A stretch of 55,740 nt of DNA, taken from NCBI GenBank assembly GCA_934553255.1, contig CAKTEZ010000008.1:1-55740 (forward strand), read 5' to 3'. A program made the position numbers and the translations under genes. This document shows, piece by piece, positions 8,440 through 15,619 of this stretch. This DNA is from an uncultured Oscillospiraceae bacterium (GTDB lineage: Bacteria; Bacillota; Clostridia; Oscillospirales; Oscillospiraceae). Within the stretch, counting starts at the first letter, position 1, and the number at the start of each line of letters is the position of its first letter. The notes below the pieces were generated by a model that saw only the letters and a list, made by a program, of their open reading frames with translations, did no database searches and was not told the DNA's origin.

Positions 8440-9153
8440 ATGGAGCTTTATAACCACATCATCGAGTCCACGCGCGCGGCGCTGGCGGGCAGCCTGCCCC
8501 GCCGCTGGGACTTTGACCCCGCCGCGCTCTGGCCCGATACCGGCGCGAGCGAGCTGGTCATGCTGCGCGACGCGGCGTTTGAGTTGGGCGGCAGCGGCAA
8601 GGCTTCGGCAAACTTCACCTGCGTGACGGGGGACGAGGCGCTCGTCCCCCGCGACGAGGTGCTGCTCTACGGACCCGACCTTCCGCAGCTGACCGGCGAT
8701 GTCAGCTTTGCGCGTCTCGTCTTTCTTCTGGTGGACGACATCGGCACGGAGGAGGAAGCCTTTTCCGCCATCCGCGACATGGAGTTCGTGAAATACCATG
8801 TGTTCCCGAAGGGCTACATGGTGCGTACCAGCGCTGAGAGCAACCGCGAGCAGGTGCGCGTGAGCCGCGCCGCGCTGCGCGAAGGTATTGACTTCCGCCG
8901 TCTTGGAAACGCTTATCTCGCGCGGTATAAGCAGAACATGCATATCCGCCGCGCGCAGATCGTGTTTCTCACGGATCGGGCGGTCGTTGCGGAGCTGGCG
9001 AAAACGGCGAAGCAGGTGGACGCCATCACCAAGACCCTTACGCACATTCTGGAGGGCATTCCGACCGACTGCGGCAGCTGCTCGCTCAAGCCTGTGTGCG
9101 ACGAGGTGGAGGGAATGCGCGAGCTGCATTTCGGCATGAGAAATAAGAAGTGA
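8440..9153 (+). CDS. Acetyl-CoA-synthase (AcsB/CdhC) middle-domain-like protein with C-terminal CX2CX5C
   Basis: 237-aa protein starting two bases after the preceding stop. From memory of AcsB, several blocks correspond in order: AFEL near 46, YGPDLPQL (IGPDIDQI in AcsB), LVFLLVDDIG, a long helix, then VRVSRAALREGIDFRRLG (LRVSKDAVAKGFRFKNYG) and VFLTDRAVVAEL (TIFTDEAKVKEY). It then reaches C211 and C214 of DCGSC, where AcsB has the first A-cluster cysteines, with C220 as a third, and ends at 237 without the rest of the A-cluster domain. I infer a stand-alone Fe-S or metal-binding protein evolved from, or sharing a fold with, that domain. Linkage to a CooC-like ATPase supports a metallocluster role. 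Last gene of the operon. The homology is remote and was not tested by search. Confidence 0.68.
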   Translation: MELYNHIIESTRAALAGSLPRRWDFDPAALWPDTGASELVMLRDAAFELGGSGKASANFTCVTGDEALVPRDEVLLYGPDLPQLTGDVSFARLVFLLVDDIGTEEEAFSAIRDMEFVKYHVFPKGYMVRTSAESNREQVRVSRAALREGIDFRRLGNAYLARYKQNMHIRRAQIVFLTDRAVVAELAKTAKQVDAITKTLTHILEGIPTDCGSCSLKPVCDEVEGMRELHFGMRNKK

Positions 9154-9154
9154 G

Positions 9155-9180
9155 GGAGAGCCGTCCGGCTCTCCTTCTTT
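9155..9180 (+). terminator. Terminator of the CooC/HgdB-like operon
   Basis: GGAGAGCC / GGCTCTCC with a 4-nt loop is followed by TTCTTTC, directly after the stop at 9153. Confidence 0.8.
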
Positions 9181-9191
9181 CGGCGCGGGGG

Positions 9192-9220
9192 TTGCTCTTG
9201 CATAAATTTTATGATAAAAT
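9192..9220 (+). promoter_or_regulatory. Sigma-A promoter for the EamA-MGMT pair
   Basis: TTGCTC, 17-bp spacer, TAAAAT, with TGA giving an extended -10. It lies 52 bp before the EamA start and downstream of the preceding terminator, so this pair is a separate transcription unit. Confidence 0.75.
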
Positions 9221-9272
9221 CAGTCCGTCATCCGCACGGCGGACGCTTTTCGACGAAACGGGAGGGACTTAT

Positions 9273-10160
9273 ATGGACCGTCAAAGAAAAGCCGATATGA
9301 TGCTGGTGCTGGCTACCGGCTTTTGGGGCGTTTCCAACTGTCTCATCGCCATTTGTCTGGAAGACCTGCAGCCGCTGACGCTCAACGCCTTCCGCTTTCT
9401 CTCTGCCTTTGTCGTACTCGGCGCGGTGTTTCACAAGCGGGTGTTGGGCGCGAGCCGCGAAACATGGAGGTACAGCGTTCTCGTCGGTCTGTCGCTCGTC
9501 GCCATCTATCTCGGCGCGACTTACGGCGTTCTGTATACCAGCGTGTCAAACGCCGGATTTATCGGCGCAATGACCGTCCTTTTTACCCCGCTCTTTGAAT
9601 TCGTCGTTTATCGAAAGCGGCCGGACCGCAAGCTTGGATGCGCTCTGGCGGTGTGCGTAGTGGGTATGGCGCTCCTGACGCTCAACGAGGCGCTGCGTCC
9701 TGCGCTGGGCGATGTCATCTGCCTGCTTGTGCCGACCTTTTACGCCGTAGACCTGATGGTAACGGAGCGGGCGGTCGCCAGACCGGAGGTCGACCCCATC
9801 GCCCTCGGCGTCCTGCAGACGGCGGTGGTTGGCATGGTGATGCTCGTGCTGTCGTTTATTCTGGAGACACCGGGCTTCCCGCGATCGCCCGAAGTCTGGG
9901 CGGCGGCGCTGTTCCTCGGCGTGTTCTGTTCGGGCGTCTGTTTTGTCATTCAAAGCGTTGAGCAGCAGTTCACCACGGCGAGCCATGCGAGCCTGATCTT
10001 CACGCTTGAGCCGGTATTTTCTGCCGTGTTCGCCTATTTCCTGCTCCGCGAGCGCCTGACGGCGCGCGGCTATCTCGGCGCGTCGCTGATGCTCGTGAGC
10101 CTGCTCATCATGGAGCTGGACGTTCCGACCCTGCTGAAAAAAGAGAAAGGAAACACATGA
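9273..10160 (+). CDS. EamA/DMT-superfamily transporter
   Basis: 295-aa integral membrane protein with about ten hydrophobic helices in two EamA repeats (residues about 8-140 and 150-285). ATGFWGVSN near the start and SLIFTLEPVFSAVFAYFLLRERL in the second repeat are hallmarks of drug/metabolite exporters (RhaT/YdcZ-like permeases). The reading frame is open to 9150, but the ATG at 9273 has GGGAGGG eight bases upstream and gives a standard N-terminus. It overlaps the next gene by four bases (ATGA). The substrate is unknown. It separates the two HgdB-like operons but has its own promoter. Confidence 0.92.
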   Translation: MDRQRKADMMLVLATGFWGVSNCLIAICLEDLQPLTLNAFRFLSAFVVLGAVFHKRVLGASRETWRYSVLVGLSLVAIYLGATYGVLYTSVSNAGFIGAMTVLFTPLFEFVVYRKRPDRKLGCALAVCVVGMALLTLNEALRPALGDVICLLVPTFYAVDLMVTERAVARPEVDPIALGVLQTAVVGMVMLVLSFILETPGFPRSPEVWAAALFLGVFCSGVCFVIQSVEQQFTTASHASLIFTLEPVFSAVFAYFLLRERLTARGYLGASLMLVSLLIMELDVPTLLKKEKGNT

Positions 10161-10480
10161 CGACCTTTGAGAGAGTTTACGCTGCGGTGCGGCTCATTCC
10201 GCGCGGCAGCGTTGCGACCTATGGGCAGATCGCCCGCGCCATCGGTAACCCGCGGCTCTCGCGCGTGGTGGGCTACGCGCTGCATGACAACCCGGAACCG
10301 GGCGTTATTCCGTGCCATCGCGTGGTCAAGCGCGACGGCGAGGTGTCGTCCGCCTTTGCCTTCGGCGGTGCGAACCGTCAGGTGGAGCTGCTGAAAGGCG
10401 AGGGCGTGGAATTTTTGGACGAGAGCCATGTGGACATGGAGCGCTTCTGCGTACAGGCGCTGCCGTACATTATGGAATAG
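10157..10480 (+). CDS. MGMT/Ogt-fold O6-alkylguanine DNA alkyltransferase-like protein
   Basis: 107-aa protein consisting only of the DNA-binding/active-site domain of O6-methylguanine-DNA methyltransferase: RGSVATYGQIARAIG (helix-turn-helix with arginine finger region) and IPCHRVV with the acceptor cysteine. Because the Cys is present it is not a classical alkyltransferase-like (ATL) protein, which replaces it, but it lacks the N-terminal domain of Ada-C and Ogt. Short single-domain members of this kind are common in Firmicutes. It is translationally coupled to the EamA gene. Confidence 0.9.
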   Translation: MTTFERVYAAVRLIPRGSVATYGQIARAIGNPRLSRVVGYALHDNPEPGVIPCHRVVKRDGEVSSAFAFGGANRQVELLKGEGVEFLDESHVDMERFCVQALPYIME

Positions 10481-10514
10481 AAAAAAGCCGGACGGCGTGC
10501 CGTCCGGCTTTCCT
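10481..10514. terminator. Bidirectional terminator between convergent genes
   Basis: AGCCGGACGGC / GCCGTCCGGCT stem with a tiny loop. It is flanked by AAAAAA on the left, which serves as a U-tract for the minus-strand operon, and TTTCCTT on the right. It sits between the stops at 10480 and 10523. Confidence 0.9.
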
Positions 10515-10522
10515 TATGCGCT

Positions 10523-10813
10523 TTACTGCATCATGTCATAGGGCTGCTCGAGCGGGTTCTTGCGTTCTATCTTGTCGTAGTGCTTGCAGAGGAACGGCTC
10601 GACCACATAGTAGAGCAGCTTGCCGTCGAGATCGAAATAGAACACGGCGAACAAAACGGCATAGAGGGGGGCGAGAATGGCGGCGAGCTTGCCGATGACC
10701 TTCAGTACGATCCGGAAAAGCTTCCACCAAAGCTTGAACAGGCTTCCAAGAAAGTGAAGAAGGCAGCAGCCCTTCTTTTCCTTTCCGGCCTTGCGCTTGC
10801 AGATACATTTCAT
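10523..10813 (-). CDS. 96-aa membrane protein of the HgdB-like operon, copy 2
   Basis: Third gene of the minus-strand operon, with AAGGAGGG eight bases before the ATG. The N-terminal 30 residues are basic and Cys-rich (MKCICKRKAGKEKKGCC). A hydrophobic segment follows (about 36-59, IVLKVIGKLAAILAPLYAVLFAVFYF), then DLDGKLLYYVVEPFLCKHYDKIERK. The second half aligns with the 55-aa protein at 8270-8437. The cationic Cys-rich head is an addition found only here. It is probably membrane-bound and associated with the HgdB-like pair; no characterised family is recognised. Confidence 0.75.
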   Translation of the reverse strand: MKCICKRKAGKEKKGCCLLHFLGSLFKLWWKLFRIVLKVIGKLAAILAPLYAVLFAVFYFDLDGKLLYYVVEPFLCKHYDKIERKNPLEQPYDMMQ

Positions 10814-10831
10814 AGCGGTTTCCCTCCTTGC

Positions 10832-12490
10832 TTACCAGCTGTCGCTGTCGTCGAAGTCGAGCAGCGAGGGGTCGATCGGCTCCTCGTGCATGACGGTGGT
10901 CATGTAGTCGTTGATGATCTTGCGAATCTCCGCGCGGGAGACCACGCGCTTGTCGGGCAGCGCGTGCGGCATCCAGATAGCGTGGATATTGCGCTTGCGG
11001 AACTCGTCCTCAAAGAGGCCGTGTACGCCCTGCATGCCCTTGCATTGGAGCTGGTCGTACATCATGACCATGTCGCAGTTGAAGCGCTCCATATTTTCCC
11101 AGAGCTCGAAGATATGGTGCATACCGCCGACGGCCATGCGGCGCATGGGCGCCCACTCGTGATAGGTGGCCATGTCCTCGAGCGTGTGTTCGTAGCTGTC
11201 GGTCCGCAGGGTCATGTCGAACATCAGCGAGTCCATGTTGATGATGGTGTTCAGCCCCCAGCAGTTGTACGCCCAGGTACACCAGTTGGAGTAATACAGC
11301 GGCGCGCAGGACCAAGCGATCACGCGATGGCGCGTCATGGGGAAGGTGTCGAGCTTCTTCTCCACGCACTTGTAGAGGATCTTCTCAACCTTCTTGTCCA
11401 CCTCGTGCCAGATGGGAAGATCGCCGAACTGGGACTGGTAGATGCGGTAGAGCGCCTGCGATACGCCGTTGATGGGATAGCTGTTCGTGCGCGCGGCAAC
11501 GTCCCACTTCTCCCACTCAAAGCGCTGGAGCGCGTTCTGACTCTCGAGACGCTTGCAGAGCTGCTCATAGTCAAATGGAACGCCGGTCTGCTCCTCGATG
11601 AACTTCCACGCCTCCTCGATCTCCTTTTGGCAATGCTTCTGCACAAGGGGATCGTCGAACTGCATGGGCTGCGGCATGGCAAAGAGCGGCTTGTTCATCA
11701 GCCAGTCCTGAATGATGGAGGTGGCGACGGAGCCGTCGCAGGCCTCGTTGGAGGTGATGACCGCCTTGTAGTAGTCGGGCATATCGTCGAGGACGAACAG
11801 ACCCGCCTCCGCCTGACACATCGGGCAGGGGTCACCAGGCAGACCGATGGACTGGATGGCGTCGATGTAGTTGAGGACGGTGTGGTTGTTGACATGGCAG
11901 GTGACGAAATAGGGGACCATCTGCAAAGAGGTGTTTTCGACCTCCTTGCTGAACGGGTAGAAGATGCCGCCCCAGACGGTCTCATCGTGCGCCATGCATT
12001 TGTCGTGCTTGGCGCGGGCCTTTTCGCCGTTGATGGTCAGGTCGTTGCGGAACATCAGCATGAACTGATAGATGGTGGCGTTGACCATGCCGCGGTAATG
12101 CCATGGGCAGGCGCGCAGCGCCTCGCCGCGCAGACCCTCCATGCCGCGGTCGAACCAATGAAGCACAGGCAGATAGGTCTGCCCCATCCAGCGGTAGCGC
12201 CACAGACCCTTGGCAAAGGTGACGGGGCCGCCGTAGCGCATGATGTCATAGACCATCATGCCGTAGTTGTACAGCCAGACATTGTGGAAGTAGTAGAATG
12301 TGTCCTTCACGCCGCGCCATTCGCGGTGCTTGTAAAGACCGGTCTTCGGTTCGTACAGGTCGCCGAGACGGCGTTCGCCGTGGGGCTTGCCGTACCAGAA
12401 GTCGCGCGCGAGCTTTTTATAGTCCACATCGCGCGGCGGCTCCGGCTTTTTGAATTCGGGCTTTTTCAGCTTCGGCAGTTTGAATCCCAT
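10832..12490 (-). CDS. HgdB/BcrC-family protein, long subunit, copy 2
   Basis: 552-aa paralogue of the protein at 5621-7405. Shared landmarks are REWRGV near residue 57, YIDAIQSIGLPGDPCP with C222, ACDGS with C251, WSCAPLYYSNWCTWAYNCWG with C395 and C410, LQCKGM with C483, and the tail EEPIDPSLLDFDD. The N-terminal extension is shorter and Pro/Lys-rich (KLPKLKKPEFKKPEPP), about 40 residues less than copy 1. Its ATG overlaps the stop of the upstream subunit by one base (TAATG), the same coupling as in copy 1, and GGAGGGG lies upstream. CPMC adds a cysteine (C225) absent from copy 1. Sequence divergence suggests a different substrate or role rather than a recent duplication. Confidence 0.8.
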   Translation of the reverse strand: MGFKLPKLKKPEFKKPEPPRDVDYKKLARDFWYGKPHGERRLGDLYEPKTGLYKHREWRGVKDTFYYFHNVWLYNYGMMVYDIMRYGGPVTFAKGLWRYRWMGQTYLPVLHWFDRGMEGLRGEALRACPWHYRGMVNATIYQFMLMFRNDLTINGEKARAKHDKCMAHDETVWGGIFYPFSKEVENTSLQMVPYFVTCHVNNHTVLNYIDAIQSIGLPGDPCPMCQAEAGLFVLDDMPDYYKAVITSNEACDGSVATSIIQDWLMNKPLFAMPQPMQFDDPLVQKHCQKEIEEAWKFIEEQTGVPFDYEQLCKRLESQNALQRFEWEKWDVAARTNSYPINGVSQALYRIYQSQFGDLPIWHEVDKKVEKILYKCVEKKLDTFPMTRHRVIAWSCAPLYYSNWCTWAYNCWGLNTIINMDSLMFDMTLRTDSYEHTLEDMATYHEWAPMRRMAVGGMHHIFELWENMERFNCDMVMMYDQLQCKGMQGVHGLFEDEFRKRNIHAIWMPHALPDKRVVSRAEIRKIINDYMTTVMHEEPIDPSLLDFDDSDSW

Positions 12491-13683
12491 TACTTCTTCC
12501 CCTCCTGCAGCTTTTTGATCTCAACGCTCTCCACAAAGGCCTGGAAGCGGGTGCGGAGCTGGCCGGACGCGGCGTTGATGTATTCCTTCTCGATGGAGCA
12601 GACCGGCAGACCGAAATCGCGCTGAAGGACCACGGTGTCAATGACGCGCTCGTAACTCCAGTATTCGCAGAACTTGTTGCTCGCCACGATCACGCCGTCG
12701 GCGTGGTATTCCTTGGCGAGATCGGCGATGAACTGCTTGCGGCGGCGCATCTCGGCCTGTTCCATGAAGCGGGTGCAGTTGCTCGTGAGCAGATAATGGC
12801 GGGCAATGGCGCGCAGCGGGGTCTCGCCCGCGCGGACCTCAATCGGCTCGCGGGCCTCGACCGCGCCGTAGCAATAGCGGTCGGCCACGACGAGCGCGCC
12901 GCAGCTCTCGATGAGCTTGGTGAAGTCGGGGTCGTCGTTCTCGCTGCCGGCCAGCACGACCTTGCAGCGGTAGGCGGGCTTGGCGTCCGGCTCGCGGGTC
13001 TTAAGCTCCTCAAGCGTCTCGCGCAGCTTATCGACGATGAGGTACTTCGGGCAGACCATCGTCACCAGCGTGATGACATGGAACTCATAGCCCGTGATGG
13101 TGGGGCGGTCAAGCTTGCGAAAATCGCCGATAGCGCGCACAAGGCGGCAGATCTCGTTATGCTCCTCAATGGACTTGAGCAGCGCCTCGTCCGAGGTGTC
13201 CACGCCGTAGTTCTCGTGCAGGAAGTCAAGAACGTGCTTTTGAAGCTGCGCCTCGTAATGCTCGATGCTGTTCTCCGTTTTCTTGAACGGCACATCGGTG
13301 AACTCGCACCGGAAGCGCGGGTTGTTGATAACATCCGGCATACGCTGAAGATGCTCTTGAAAACGGCAGGTGACCGTGCAGGTCTCGGTAGCGAGTTGGG
13401 CGTCGAGGTAGTTGAAGCCGCCTTCGAGCGCGCGCTCAAGCAGGCTGCGCCCGTAGTGGCAGGTGCGCGCGGACATATAGTACGTCGCCATGTCGGGCGA
13501 GGTGCAGCGCGGGGCGCGCAGACGCGACGAGAAGCAGCCGGGCAGGTCGAGCAGCACTTCGGGCATGAAGTAGCAGGTGTAGCCGAGCGCGAGCCTGCCC
13601 TCGTCCTTGGCCTGCTTGACCAGGTCGTTGTTCGCCTCTTGCAGCAGGTTTTCAAAGTAGATCAGATGCCTGAGATCCCGCAT
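12490..13683 (-). CDS. HgdB/BcrC-family protein, shorter subunit, copy 2
   Basis: 397-aa paralogue of the protein at 4425-5621, collinear along almost its whole length (MRDLRHLIYFE..., GYTCYFMPE, ATYYMS, TKLIESCGALVV, SGQLRTRFQAFVESVEIK). The three presumed 4Fe-4S ligands are kept: C75, C102 and C339 (KFCEYW). It has GGAGGG six bases before its ATG and starts the minus-strand operon, 43 bp from a near-consensus promoter. No activator gene follows, so it presumably relies on the activator at 7454-8248 or one elsewhere. Confidence 0.87.
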   Translation of the reverse strand: MRDLRHLIYFENLLQEANNDLVKQAKDEGRLALGYTCYFMPEVLLDLPGCFSSRLRAPRCTSPDMATYYMSARTCHYGRSLLERALEGGFNYLDAQLATETCTVTCRFQEHLQRMPDVINNPRFRCEFTDVPFKKTENSIEHYEAQLQKHVLDFLHENYGVDTSDEALLKSIEEHNEICRLVRAIGDFRKLDRPTITGYEFHVITLVTMVCPKYLIVDKLRETLEELKTREPDAKPAYRCKVVLAGSENDDPDFTKLIESCGALVVADRYCYGAVEAREPIEVRAGETPLRAIARHYLLTSNCTRFMEQAEMRRRKQFIADLAKEYHADGVIVASNKFCEYWSYERVIDTVVLQRDFGLPVCSIEKEYINAASGQLRTRFQAFVESVEIKKLQEGKK

Positions 13684-13725
13684 AGAAAGCCCTCCAATAT
13701 CACATTTATCACACAGGATATGGAC

Positions 13726-13754
13726 AGTTTACCAGATTTGACCAATTTCGTCAA
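13726..13754 (-). promoter_or_regulatory. Sigma-A promoter for the second HgdB-like operon
   Basis: On the minus strand, TTGACG and TAAACT are separated by 17 bp, with TGG extending the -10. It lies 43 bp upstream of the ATG at 13683. Confidence 0.85.
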
Positions 13755-13876
13755 CAAAAATACAGAAAAGCAGGAAAAATAGGCACAAAAATTTGTGAAA
13801 ATCGAACAAAAGAGGAATTGCTGATTTCGTAGAAAAAGCTGCAAGGATTTTGTGCATATCGCGTAAAGAAGGCGAA

Positions 13877-13901
13877 AACCAGCGGCTGCCAACCGCTGGT
13901 T
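13877..13901. repeat. 9-bp inverted repeat in the divergent intergenic region
   Basis: AACCAGCGG and CCGCTGGTT are separated by seven bases. It lies between the promoter of the second HgdB-like operon and that of the XRE gene, so it could be an operator for the adjacent regulator; it is too far from any upstream gene end to be an obvious terminator. The rest of 13684-13981 is AT-rich and holds the two promoters described and nothing else I recognise. Confidence 0.45.
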
Positions 13902-13924
13902 GCTAAATTTTCAAGCCCGCTTGG

Positions 13925-13953
13925 TGGACTTTTCCGCGGTCTTTCGCTATACT
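13925..13953 (+). promoter_or_regulatory. Promoter for the XRE regulator gene
   Basis: TGGACT, 17-bp spacer, TATACT. The -35 is weak and the -10 is good. It lies 28 bp before the ATG at 13982. Confidence 0.6.
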
Positions 13954-13981
13954 GAGAGCATCAAAGCAAAGGAGTACGCCT

Positions 13982-14890
13982 ATGACACTTGGACAGAACA
14001 TCGCGCGGCTGCGCGCACAGAAAAGCTTATCGCAGGGCGACCTTGCCGACGCGCTGGAGGTCAGCCGCCAGTCGGTGAGCAAGTGGGAGACGGACGCCAG
14101 CATTCCGGAGTTGGATAAGCTCCTGCGGCTCGCGGAGCTGTTCGGTGTGACGCTCGACGAGCTGGTGAAAGGGGAGAGCGCACAGCCGGAGACCGCGCGC
14201 GGCGAAGCGTCGGACAAGGAGAGCGCGGAGGCCGCCTCGACAGAAAGGACGGGTGCTTATACCGCCGCCGTGCCCGCTCCGCGGGAAACGCGGAAGGTCG
14301 TCGGCACGGTCCTGCTGTGCTTCGGCGCGCTGATCGGGATACTCATCATGCTCTTCGCCGGAACGCTCGCCGGCTTTATACTGGCGCTGCCGCTGTTTGC
14401 CTGCGGTGCGATCTGCCTGACGGTGAGGCAGCGCACGGGGCTTTGGTGCGCGTGGGCGCTGTATCTGATGGTAGAGCTGTATCTGCGCTTTGTCGCGGGC
14501 GTCGTTGCCGGAAATATCTTCCAGACATTTTCGCGCCTGTTCCGGTTGAATCCCATGCGCCTTGTGATGAGCTGGTCGGTCGCGCTGGCACTACTCGCGC
14601 TGGTTGCCTGCACGCTGCGCTCGTACCGCACGTTGACACTCCGCTGGGAGCGGAGGAGCATTGCGCTGCTCACCGCCGGCTGGCTCGCGCAGCTCGGCAT
14701 CCGTCAGGCGCTTGCACTCTGGGTGCGGTACATCGTGAATGCAGGACATGGCGACCTGACGGGCTATACATGGAAGCTCGCGCTGAGCGGTACGCTCGAT
14801 TCGCTCAATAACCTTGCCCTCGTCGTCCTCCTCGTCCTCACCGCAGCGCTCTGGCGCGGCTGGCGGCAGAGCCGAAGCAAAACAAAATAA
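13982..14890 (+). CDS. XRE-family regulator with C-terminal membrane domain
   Basis: 302-aa protein. Residues 1-65 form a Cro/C1-type helix-turn-helix (LGQNIARLRAQKSLSQGDLADALEVSRQSVSKWE, then P-ELDKLLRLAELFGVTLDELV). After an acidic linker (about 66-105), roughly six hydrophobic helices fill the rest. Such membrane-tethered XRE proteins are common in clostridia and may respond to envelope or small-molecule signals. AAAGGAG lies seven bases before the ATG. It diverges from the second HgdB-like operon, so that operon is a plausible target, but no binding site is proven. A convergent terminator follows. Confidence 0.88.
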   Translation: MTLGQNIARLRAQKSLSQGDLADALEVSRQSVSKWETDASIPELDKLLRLAELFGVTLDELVKGESAQPETARGEASDKESAEAASTERTGAYTAAVPAPRETRKVVGTVLLCFGALIGILIMLFAGTLAGFILALPLFACGAICLTVRQRTGLWCAWALYLMVELYLRFVAGVVAGNIFQTFSRLFRLNPMRLVMSWSVALALLALVACTLRSYRTLTLRWERRSIALLTAGWLAQLGIRQALALWVRYIVNAGHGDLTGYTWKLALSGTLDSLNNLALVVLLVLTAALWRGWRQSRSKTK

Positions 14891-14893
14891 GAA

Positions 14894-14924
14894 AACCCCG
14901 CCTGTCGACAGGCGGGGTTCCTTT
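14894..14924. terminator. Bidirectional terminator
   Basis: Perfect 11-bp stem (AACCCCGCCTG / CAGGCGGGGTT, TCGA loop) between convergent stops at 14890 and 14933, with CCTTT on the right and an A-rich flank on the left. Confidence 0.85.
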
Positions 14925-14932
14925 ACAGCTAT

Positions 14933-15619
14933 TCACATAAAGGTGCAAAGCAAAATCGGGAAGAACACGGCGGGAACATAGTTCATCACCTTGATCTTCG
15001 TCATGCCGAGCATATTGAAGCTCAGACCGACGATGAGTAGTGAGCCGACGCATTTCATCTCCGCGATGACGACATCGCTCAAAAACGGCGCGATGAACGA
15101 CGCGCAGAGCGTGATAAGCCCCTGATAGAGAAACACCGCGACGCCCGAGAGCGCCACGCCTACGCCCATGGTCGAGCCGTAGACGATGGAGGTGATGCCG
15201 TCGAGCGTGGATTTGGCGTAGAGCGTTGCATGGTCGCCGGTGAGCCCGGAGTCCAGCGCGCCCATAATGGCCATCGCGCCCACGCAGAAAAGGAGAGAGG
15301 CGTTCACGAAGCCCTCGGAGACGGAGGTTTTCGACTGCTTTTTCGCAAAGCGCCTTTCCACCCAGTCGCCGAGCGCGTGGATGCGCCCGTCGAGGTCGAG
15401 CAGCTCGCCGACAATGACGCCGAGTACCATGGAGAGAATGGCGACGAGCGTTTTGCTGCCCGCGAGCATTCCGTCCACACCGATGTAAAGCACGCACAGG
15501 GCAATGCCTTTTTCAATGGCGGAGTTGAAGCGCTCCGGAATGAACCGCCCAAGCATCACGCCCACAAAGCAGCCCGCGAAAATGGCGAGCATATTGACAA
15601 GGCTTCCCAGCAGCATCAT
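14933..15619 (-). CDS. DUF554 family membrane protein (YdfK/YqgA-like)
   Basis: 228-aa hydrophobic protein with about seven transmembrane helices. DUF554 signatures are visible: LGSLVNMLAIFAGCFVGVMLG at the start, VDGMLAGSK, LGVIVGELLDLDGRIHALGDWVE, FVNASLLFCVGAMAIMGALDSGL and a C-terminal VGLSFNMLGMTKIKVMNYVPA. The family is widespread and its function is unknown; transport is often suspected. AAAGGAGG lies seven bases before the ATG at 15619, which overlaps the stop of the upstream TcdA-like gene, so the two are coupled. Confidence 0.92.
   Translation of the reverse strand: MMLLGSLVNMLAIFAGCFVGVMLGRFIPERFNSAIEKGIALCVLYIGVDGMLAGSKTLVAILSMVLGVIVGELLDLDGRIHALGDWVERRFAKKQSKTSVSEGFVNASLLFCVGAMAIMGALDSGLTGDHATLYAKSTLDGITSIVYGSTMGVGVALSGVAVFLYQGLITLCASFIAPFLSDVVIAEMKCVGSLLIVGLSFNMLGMTKIKVMNYVPAVFFPILLCTFM

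Noticed and set aside
9273..10480. EamA-MGMT pair as part of the HgdB-like system
   Set aside because: It has its own promoter and is bounded by terminators on both sides; no motif links it to the neighbouring operons.
10580..12625. A 681-codon plus-strand frame across operon 2
   Set aside because: Shadow of the HgdB-like genes; the paralogy with 4425-7405 fixes the minus strand as coding.
13662..13892. A 76-codon minus-strand frame upstream of operon 2
   Set aside because: It overlaps the promoter at 13726-13754 and the first codons of the subunit gene and has no ribosome site.
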